Assembly (NCBI GenBank): GCA_024362935.1 | Contig: JANCRA010000003.1 | Coordinates: 6,934,001 to 6,998,000 of the forward strand | Reading direction: 5' to 3' | Source of the DNA: Setophaga petechia | Lineage: Eukaryota > Chordata > Aves > Passeriformes > Parulidae | Length of the DNA stretch: 64,000 nucleotides | Made by a program: the position numbers and the translations under genes | The notes under the pieces: generated by a model | What the model was told of the DNA's origin: nothing | The model's database searches: none | The model's input: only the letters and a program-made list of their open reading frames with translations | Part shown: positions 14,101-64,000 of the stretch, one piece after another | Layout: every line of letters starts with the position of its first letter | Numbering within the stretch: position 1 is the stretch's first letter

Positions 14101-17100
14101 AAAGAAATGAAAAAGGGCTTTGTAGCCCTATAGGTTTTCCATGGGAAAAGTAAAGCCCATTGGAACTACACTTCAGCTCAGAAAGCAATACAACTGAATG
14201 GAAAAACAGAAGTATCATTAGGGTGTGTTTCAAGGTGAAAAATAGAGTTTCCATCAATACCTTGTGGTCAGTTTCCTTCCATAATTAAGTGAAAGTTGTC
14301 CGAGCAGATGGTAACACCGATAACCGATGTGAAATCGCAGGGAGAGGGAGTGATCCATGGAGTTCTTTTCTAAAAAAATTCCAGGAGAACCCCAACCAGA
14401 GCTGTTTCTGCGTTTGGGAGACATCCTGTGGCCGCTGCAGACACTGCACCGTCCCTCTGCATGCAGCTCGCCTTGCCGTGCAGAGGGGACCGACCATCCA
14501 TCCATCCATCCATCCATCCATCCATCCATCCATCCATCCATCCATCCATCCATCCATCCATCCCTGACATTTCAGCAGGCACGCCCCACCACCAGCCCCT
14601 GCTCCTCTGGGCACCACAGACACAGGACCATTGTGACAATGCCTCCAAGCTCCTAGCAGTGTGTTTTTCCCATCCATGTGGAAACACGTGTGAAAACAAT
14701 TAATTTCATGTCTTTTGACTGCTCCTGTGTGAGCCAGGGGAGGAAATTATTCCATGCTCAGAGACTTAGCTGTTAGATGCTTTTGTGGTGCTCAGGCTGA
14801 GGTCTTGGTAAGAGGCACCTCCAAGCAAAGAAGATTTTACCTCAAGACAGGAAAATGATTGAAAACCATGAGATAGAAATGCCAGTAGATTTTTACTTTC
14901 TGATTTTGCATCCCCATATGTTTTAACAGAATTATTTTCGTGGTGAGCTATTTTGTTATCATCTGATTTTATTCACCTAATACATTCAATGTGATCAGCA
15001 ACTACAAGGAAACATGAACTGTACAAATATTTTGTTTTTATGCCCTGAATTTTAAAGGATGTTAAATGATAACATAAAGGTATAAATGGAATGAGAACTG
15101 CAACATATCTATGCCTTGAAACTCCATGCTGTGGTTCCCACAGCAACCATAACCATGGCCACTTCTCATGGATTTTACATCCCAGTCTGATGCTGTTCCA
15201 AGGGCTCAGCACACATAAGCAAAAACCAAGCAAAAACATTTTTTCCCCCTGCAATAACATCTTACCTGCTGGGTCACAACCACTACAAGGTGTTCATAGC
15301 ACTCCTAGGTGAAGGTGAACTCCCAACAGCTGACAATTAATGCCCTGAATGTGGCTTCTGTGCAGAGATACTTGCAGAATTCATAGCATTAGTATTGACA
15401 CCCTTCTGTTTTCTGTTAGTGCTGGAACAAGAGCCTGCTGTTTGTACCAAAGGTTAAAGCATTCTTAGAAGGCTAAAAGAGAACAGCTAAGGGTCTTTCA
15501 AGTTCCTTTGTTTTGAATACCAAACTGTTTCAACTTCAGAAGCACTAAGGGCTCAAGAGACTGTTCCTCCAGGTTTTGCTCATTTTATCCAGCCCCTTTG
15601 CTGGTAGGCAGTACCTGGTAGTGCACTAAAAAGAGACTGGCAGAAACAGGAACGTGAAAACCCTCAAGTCATCCAAGTTTACTGGTTTGCCTTTTTCTTA
15701 AAGGCAAACATTTAAAAATTTTTAAAAATTAAACTTTTTCTTGCTCTTAAGTTTGCCAGAAGTAAGGAGCGTGCACAGAGAACAATTCCAACATCCCCCT
15801 TGTTCTTGGTTTTTTTAAAGCATTTACTGCTGTTGCAATGCAGGAGTCTGATTGGCCTTGGGTATGAAAAAGTTGAACTTCTAACAAATTATTCATTTCT
15901 CTAGGTTGAGCTTTATCCAAAGCTCACACCCCTTCCTGCTGGATAACAGTTTATTCTATGAAGTGATAGAGTAATTGTCAGTGGTGAAATCAATGAAATG
16001 ATTCACTGCTATTGGAGGGGAAAACCTCCAGTCAAAGGTGGAATTTTCAAAACTCCACTTCATCAGAATGTCAAATCAGGGGTTAATTGGCAGCACCAGT
16101 GACCTGTAATAACATGAGCCTGTCTTTACTGGAAAGCTCCAGGACGCTTCTGTGAAAACTTACAGAAATGAGATAGTATAGACAGTTACAAGCCTACATA
16201 TTTAAAATTAAATGTTAATCCACAGTGGTACCAGTTTTCCAAAACTGTATTTATTCCTAAACATCTGCTGTAAATCAGAAACCAAAATGTTACATTAGTA
16301 TGACCCCCCCACCCCCATCCCAGATGGCAGAAATACCATCAACTACTGAAATTCTCTAAATATTTAACACTTTAGGTTACTAAGAAAAGATGTGGTCTTG
16401 GATAGCAGAGCAAGAAACACCCAACCAGCCCCTCCCTGAGATACAGAGAGTGACACTGGCTCAAGGGGCCTCTGCCCACACCCAGGGGGTACCTGAGGCC
16501 TCTGGGGACAGTGGCCACTGTGACTGAGCAGGGTCCAGCCCAGGGGGCACACACTGCTGCTCCAGGGCTGCACAAGGAGAACAGCCCTCTGGGCTGGCTG
16601 CAGGCCTAATTAAATTGCAACCCACAACATGGTCTGTGACACAGCAGCTGTGGGAAATACTGATTAAAAGCATCTACACATTATCCCAATGGGCCCATGT
16701 ATAGCTGAGCTTTTAACTGAATTGGAGACAGCTCTTATTTAAATTCCAGATATGCCACAGTCTTTCCATATGACTGGGAGGACTACTGAACCCTGCACTT
16801 CATTCCTGCAACATAAACGTGTGGATATGAATTCCATATTTTTATAAATAATCTAATTTATCTTGACACAAACTTCTGTAATTAAAAAAAAAAGGGATAC
16901 AGTATCATGGTATATTCGATCTTGAAGCCTCACTGTAATGCAAGAAAAAAAGCTAAACCTTGCCCAAATCTGTACTATAAGTCTTTAGATCCCCAAAGAT
17001 TGGACCAGATGCTGTAGCTTGAAGAGAAGTAGTGTGCAAAACATTTAGCCCAGCAGGACTAGCTGTTCCTCCAGCCTACCTCTCTCTACTTCTCAATATG

Positions 17101-17253
17101 GTCAAGGACCTCAGGTCCTGTAAAGAGGTCAAATAAACTGAAGTGTTTCAGAAATCCTAAGTACAGGGAAGGTTTGCATAAGAAAAAGTGTATCTGAATT
17201 TGTTCCTGCTCAGTGTTCATTGTTTTGTTTTTATGTATGTATTTTTAGATGCA
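11161..17253. other. Intergenic, no supported gene
   Basis: Becomes AT-richer toward MARK3. Contains the (CCAT)n run and a homeodomain-like AT-rich stretch near 12920-12950 (tagattaattacag...tttaattgag). A second minus-strand AATAAA at 16250-16255 could be a distal MARK3 poly(A) signal. No exon is recognised. Confidence 0.65.
14494..14563. repeat. (CCAT)n microsatellite, about 17 copies
   Basis: This is an uninterrupted 70-bp tetranucleotide run in the intergenic region. It produces spurious Ile-His-Pro-Ser and Met-Asp-Gly-Trp open frames on both strands that are not genes. It is likely polymorphic between individuals. Confidence 0.98.
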
Positions 17254-17266
17254 TTTATTTAATAAA
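17254..17266. terminator. Overlapping polyadenylation hexamers on both strands
   Basis: TTTATTTAATAAA contains AATAAA on the minus strand (17254-17259) and on the plus strand (17261-17266). It is the first canonical hexamer downstream of the MARK3 stop, so it is a candidate 3' end for MARK3. Use on the plus strand is not shown. Confidence 0.35.
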
Positions 17267-20094
17267 GTAAAACCCCACAAACCCAAACTCTTAATACATT
17301 TTTCTCTGCCAGATCCAGCAATCAGATGATGTCATCAGTGCAGGCTGACACAGGTTTCAGTGATGCAAACCTTCAGCCATGAGCCCATTACAATCAGCCC
17401 CTAACACAGCACTCGGACCACACGCTCCAGGACTCAGCCTGAAATAAAAAAAAAACCAAACCAGCTTCTTGGTTTTTGTTCACGTATCTCAAAACCTCGA
17501 GACCTGCTGCGCCTCCTCACCACACACTGACCTCTGATTATTTGTAAAACTTGCCCCTTAAGGTGAGAAAAACCAGGTGTGGTTCTGCAGAGTCCCATCA
17601 GCAGTGGTGCCTGCAAACCTACAAAGATTCCCAAGAAATATGAACAGGTAGAAAGCCTGTGCTGGGGAAGCAGTTCATCTTTGGTTCGGAGAGCTGAAGA
17701 AAGAATGTTCCTTCCCAGGCAGCCCCCAGAGGCTTGAACACCAAGCATGCAGGGTGCTAAATATGCTCACAACAAGGTAATTGTACAAGGCATTTGGGAA
17801 GGAAGCTGTTAAAAATATTTTTCTGATTATAATAAGTGATTTTTTTTAATACCTCAAATAAAGATTTACTGAAAGAACCTTTTGAGAACACTTTAAGAAA
17901 AATACCAAAGTACAAACTTTAAATATCCAAAGTATGATACTGGTGCACTTTTTAGAAACACTTACATACTTAACAGGTGAAGTAGGAAGAGAGTATTTCA
18001 GAAAACATTTAATATGAAACCTTTTGGAACTTCCATCGAATACAGATTTACATAATTTATCAGAACACTTTTTCAGTTCAGACAACAAAGTGCACTGCCA
18101 GGTGAAAAAAATACATTTGGAGGAGTGCTTAAAATGTAGGGAGTGAAAGGATAGGTGACCATTCACCTGAGAAAGTACAATGACTGCCCTGAAATGTCTT
18201 ATTGCTATTACAAAATGGAGTTTTCATGGAAAAAACCCATACTGAGCAGCACAGGCATGGGCAGAGCACTGAAAGCCAACTGAACTCCAGTAGCACCTGG
18301 AGTTCTCAAGCCATGGCATGATACAGAATATACAGAGAATAAAATGCAAATTCAGGAATATTTACTACATTTAACAACTATGATTACCCTTTAAACTAGC
18401 ATAATCAATACCAATGCTTAGGGGGGAAAGAGAGGGGAAGTCTGCTGCCTTCACAGACTACAGATCACAAGAGCTAACTTGCAAAATATTAAGGACTTTG
18501 CATTTTCGCCTCGGGTCAAATCTGAACTGTGTACTATGAGTAACTATTAGCTCACTGCAAATTTAAAATGCAAATTTAGGCTCCAGTTTAAGCACATGTT
18601 AAGTACATGCGTAAGTGCTTCACTGAAATATAACCACAAAACATTAATACAAAAAGTCAAGTAGATAATGCAGGTATTATCTACACAAGTCCTCGATGAA
18701 ATAAACCGAGTATCGGTAGGAAACAACACGTGAAGAAATCTCCTCGTTATAGTTTGCAAAATCAAATCCCTTTCACCGCCGTGATGGTTAAAATGTGGGG
18801 GCTGTCCCAGAGCAGCTCCATGTCCTACCCGAAGCTAGTTGGCCATCGGAGTTCATCGGGGCAGGTGCCACAGTGCACGGGGACAGGGACAGGGGACTCC
18901 CTTGGCAGCACGGGGACACAGACACACTGGCACAGAGCCGTCCACAGCAGCACAGCCCGAGCCAAGGGGCAGCACGCTGGGAGAGCTGCAAGGAAAAGCT
19001 TCAACTGCTCCTGCCTATGGCTGTAGTTTGGCAAGCTGGACTTTGGACAGAGGAGATCAGGAGCCAACCTGATTCCCACTTTTGGGTTTCAGTGCCGAGG
19101 GTGCCTGGAAGGCAAGGGACAGCACTGCCCAATGTGCAGCAAGGCCTCGGAGCTGGCAGAGAATGGCCATGATTTGGGACTCCCTTTGTGCTTTGTTTCT
19201 GACCTAGTCTAACGTGGCAAACTCGCTCTGAAAGAAAACCACTACTCAGCAATTAGCACCTCCTTTTACACTGCCTCATTCCCTGGAGGAACAACAGAGA
19301 AACGTTCTTAGCTGCGATCAATACTCGTAAGCCAAAAGGACAAAGATACAGTTTTAGTAGTTTAGCAGAAGCAGAAGAATGGAAGCGTTTACCCAAATAT
19401 TAATGCACAAATTAACTACATTATTAAAATTTGATTCAGACTTAAATAATAAATAGGTGGGCAAAATATAATGCAAGACTTACTCAGTAGAAGTGAATTT
19501 TTAATCATCTCATGAGATCTACTTAGAAAACAGGACTAATAATGTTCACAACCATAAATCCAAACCCTTCACACACTTTTTTCTTAACACAGCAGTGAAC
19601 TGTAAACCTGCGTTTACTGGTTAATGCTTCAATCATTTTAAATATTAACTTAAGTGTTTCCTCCTTGGCCATTTCAATTTTTAGCACCAAAATTAGCCCA
19701 AAAAGAGGTACTGGTACAGCTTGATGTTGTAAATGAATCGTTTACATATAATACTTTATATATTATACACACATACTGTACATTCACACATCCACACAAA
19801 CAGGAGGCATATTTAAATGAATATATTCTGTGTTTCAATTTGTTGTCAAAGACTTAGGAGCAATGGAAATAAAGCAGAAGGGGTAATATTTTACATAGTA
19901 GGCAACTTTAATGCTGTAGTGCACTTATAAAAAAGTCCAACTCTCCCTCCCAGCTCAGCAGCTTTTTTTTTTAATATCACTATTCAGAAGGATGCAGAAG
20001 TTATTGCCTAAATGTTATTCTATACATTTCCATCGGAATTCTCAAAAACACTTTAAATTGCTAACTAATTTACAACTTAACTATTTTTTTCTTG
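17254..20094 (-). other. MARK3: MARK3 3' UTR, end uncertain
   Basis: This is AT-rich sequence after the stop codon, with no splice-supported coding. No AATAAA occurs on the minus strand until 17254-17259. Weaker ATTAAA hexamers occur earlier, for example at 19907-19912 and about 19970, so shorter 3' ends are possible. A more GC-rich block (about 18790-19180) lies inside. The boundary is an inference. Confidence 0.5.
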
Positions 20095-61382
<41,288 letters not shown>

Positions 61383-64000
61383 CTAAAGGAAGAGTTCATG
61401 ATCAGTATTTTCCATAGGAACAATACCACGTTATTACAACATGCTCAAATCCAGTAACAGACACGGAAAACATGAAAATTACACAAAAATGCTTAAGGTC
61501 CTTCTGAAAATTATATACTTGTATTTAAACTAGAAGCAGGAATGGAAAAACTCTGGTATTTTAAGGATATTAAGATGAGAAGCTTGCTGAGTGTTTGACT
61601 TGACATTAAGACCATCACAGTCATGACAGTGGAAGCTCCAAGAGCAGACAGTGCCCCAACAGAGAGCAGTGTGCCTACAGATAATATTTACACAGTATAA
61701 TTACACAACAGATTATACACAGTAGTGACTGGGCATTGGCAGTTCCTAAAAGCAGAGATTTCAGAGCATATTGAAAGCATTTCCACACAAATTTGGCAAG
61801 AAGTAAGTTCATCTTTGGAAATTCACTAAATATTTGTGTTAATTTGTTCCCTGATGGGTATTAAAAAAAGTATCACTTGGAAATCAACAAAAATACGTTG
61901 GCTGTAGTACAACACTTTGGGTAAGTACATTCCTTGTTCTTCTCTTTTCAGTAAATATTGCACAGAAAAATCAAAGAACATAATAAAAAATTCACACAAA
62001 AAGCAGAAGAAAATTCCATACCATGCTAACTAGTCAGAACCTGAAGACTTGAAGCAATGAACAGGCAACAGAAACTTCAATGCAATGCAGTTTGGATACT
62101 GGATGAGGTAGAACAAGAAATGAGAATCCTTCTAGACTTGCATGCCAATTGGTATTTTTCCTTTCTAAATTAGAGACTAAACACACCAGAAGAAGCTCTA
62201 CAGAAGGAGATGGTGCCTCTCAAAGAGGCAAGATGCTGCAACTCAGCTGATTATAATACCTCACTGGTGCAAAGCAAAGGCTTTCAACTCCACTTCAATT
62301 TTCGGCTCAAACAGTAGATGCTGCTCCTTCCCATGCCACAGCTCCCATTTGCCTGCATCACTTTGAGCTATCTTTGTCACCTCATTAACTTGGGGTTGGT
62401 GACATATGGAATAAAGAATATCTTACATCAAAGCCAATTTATATCCCTACATTCAAGTGCAAAACCACAGGGATGGATTGTCACGATGGAGAGGGTAAGA
62501 GGGGAGCAGTGTTCAACGCCTGGGTGCATCACAGAGTTATATAATGGATATGGTGTTTTCTGAAACTGATATTCAAGACTTATTTTGAGCTCTTCTAGCG
62601 GCAAGATACGATGAGACATGACTGAGAAGCCATCTACTCTGGGGAGTGTTTTCTTCTAAGGCAAGCTACTGAAATTATAGATCACTGTTTCCTGAGGCAA
62701 AATTCCATTGCAAAACCTTGAGAAATCATTTCAAAAATACAAACAAGAGAGAAAGGCATTAAGCAATAGGTATTTTTATATTAGGAGCTGTGTAGAAAAC
62801 CAAGAAAGATTTTTATCTCTACCTTTATGCCTGCTGTTAACTTTGTGACAATAGTTCAAAGTTACTCATTTCCTGAAATCTCTTATAATTCTGGATTATA
62901 CTGCTGGAGTCTTCTAATGCTGGATGTAGTGAGCACTGCCTTTGTCAACAGCAGATAATGTTATTTGAAAGTGACCTGGTGCCCCAAGACTACCCACAGC
63001 TGCTCACTTAGTAAGCACATTCCACTCAGAAAAGTTTGCATTTTTGTTCTGGGCTGTACCATTCTGGTGAATCTTTACAAGATGTAAACTTTTTTTAACC
63101 CACCAAGCATTAAGGTGCCATGTTACTGCAAAACCAGCTCACCTCACCTCTGACACTGTCAAACAAATTCAGCCCTGGAGATACAGGGAAGGTACAGACC
63201 TCAGTTTTCCAGAAGACAGACTCCCAGGCCTGTTCAGTGCACTAATTATAGCCTTAAAGGCAGGGTGAATTCAGAGAATTCCTATCCACATGAACAGTGA
63301 GAGTACAATGTGTTAACACGGGCTGTGAGAGCTTGAACCCATCATCAGAACAGGGAACAACTTCAGGTGCCTTGATAAAGTCTCCATATCACAGGCAAAG
63401 GCAGCCTGCCCTCAAGAGCAGTTCCGACAAAGTTAAATGGAGACTTTTCTACCTACAGTTAATAAAACATTAAAATTGTCTTTTAAAGCAGAAACTTTGC
63501 TCTCTTTACATAAAGTGCATTTGGAATGGTTTCGTGTACTGTGAGCTAGGGCCAGTGCCGGAAAAATGCAAGTCCACCTACACTATTACACCACTGCCAT
63601 GATATTCTGTGTGAAATTGTTAATAGAATTAAAACTGAGTTTGTTTCCACCATTCACAATAATGTGACTTAAAACATCCCTCCTACATGATTTGAATAAG
63701 AGAGCTAAAGAAATCAGAAGTTGGGACGCTGAGCAAATTGGCCAAACTGCTACTATTCAGAATGCTTTCTCCCTCTTAAATTTCACTTTTTACAAGAGAA
63801 GAACAGAAAGAAGATGACAATAGATTCCTTGGAGTCAGACTTGGTTTCTGAAAGAATTCAGCCTCACTGGAAAACTTCAGCTCCCTGGCTATTAACTGAA
63901 CATGTCTTTAAAGAACAGAAGGTCCCATAATAATTTTGGCCACCTCAGTAATAGCAGAAGGTAGTTTTATCTTTTAGATTCATTTTGGCAGGTGTGGAAA
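61383..64000 (-). other. MARK3: MARK3 intron, partial, running off the window
   Basis: No exon for residues 1-81 is visible, so this is the 3' part of the intron upstream of the VAIK exon. Nothing else was recognised. Confidence 0.8.

Noticed and set aside
14254..14703. Open frames rich in Ile-His-Pro-Ser or Met-Asp-Gly-Trp
   Set aside because: Direct translation of the (CCAT)n microsatellite.
1..17000. Exons of CKB expected from synteny
   Set aside because: No creatine kinase peptide was recognised in any frame, so the gene probably lies left of the window.

Overview
The window is vertebrate nuclear DNA, almost certainly from a bird. It is intron-rich, its genes are spliced by GT-AG rules, and it carries a 3' CR1 retrotransposon end typical of birds (about 10971-11160). 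The species cannot be read from the sequence.

One gene can be supported: the 3' two-thirds of MARK3 (MAP/microtubule affinity-regulating kinase 3, a Par-1 family Ser/Thr kinase) on the minus strand. Seventeen coding exons lie between 61382 and 20095, all with GT-AG introns and compatible phases. They encode 727 residues plus a stop, or 672 without the 165-bp optional exon at 30474-30638. That 672 equals the length of the 753-residue human isoform from Val82 onward, as I remember that protein. The first coding exons (N-terminus and glycine-rich loop) are not seen and should lie beyond position 64000. In transcript order the exons give the rest of the kinase domain (61382 to about 43.7 kb), the UBA domain (43.4 kb), a long Ser-rich spacer with optional exons (42.5 to 22.5 kb) and the KA1 membrane-binding domain with the stop codon (20095-20440). 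Below 20094 comes the 3' UTR, whose end is uncertain; a polyadenylation signal candidate lies at 17254-17259.

Positions 1 to about 17 kb hold no coding exon I can support. In human, CKB lies tail-to-tail beyond the MARK3 3' end, so CKB would be expected left of this window; that is inference from synteny. The interval has GC-rich stretches, one CR1 copy, a (CCAT)n microsatellite and a cluster of MEF2, CArG, GATA and E-box motifs near 7.2-7.5 kb.

The introns are AT-rich. Notable contents are a 50-bp tandem repeat carrying splice-site-like sequences just upstream of the optional exon, a decayed CR1 ORF2 fragment at about 36.13-36.72 kb on the plus strand, short tandem duplications, and two perfect inverted repeats. 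I found no new gene system. The points most worth following are the optional MARK1/2-like exon, the repeat array next to it, the 27-bp microexon with RBFOX-like motifs, and an in-frame alternative acceptor inside the GC-rich spacer exon.
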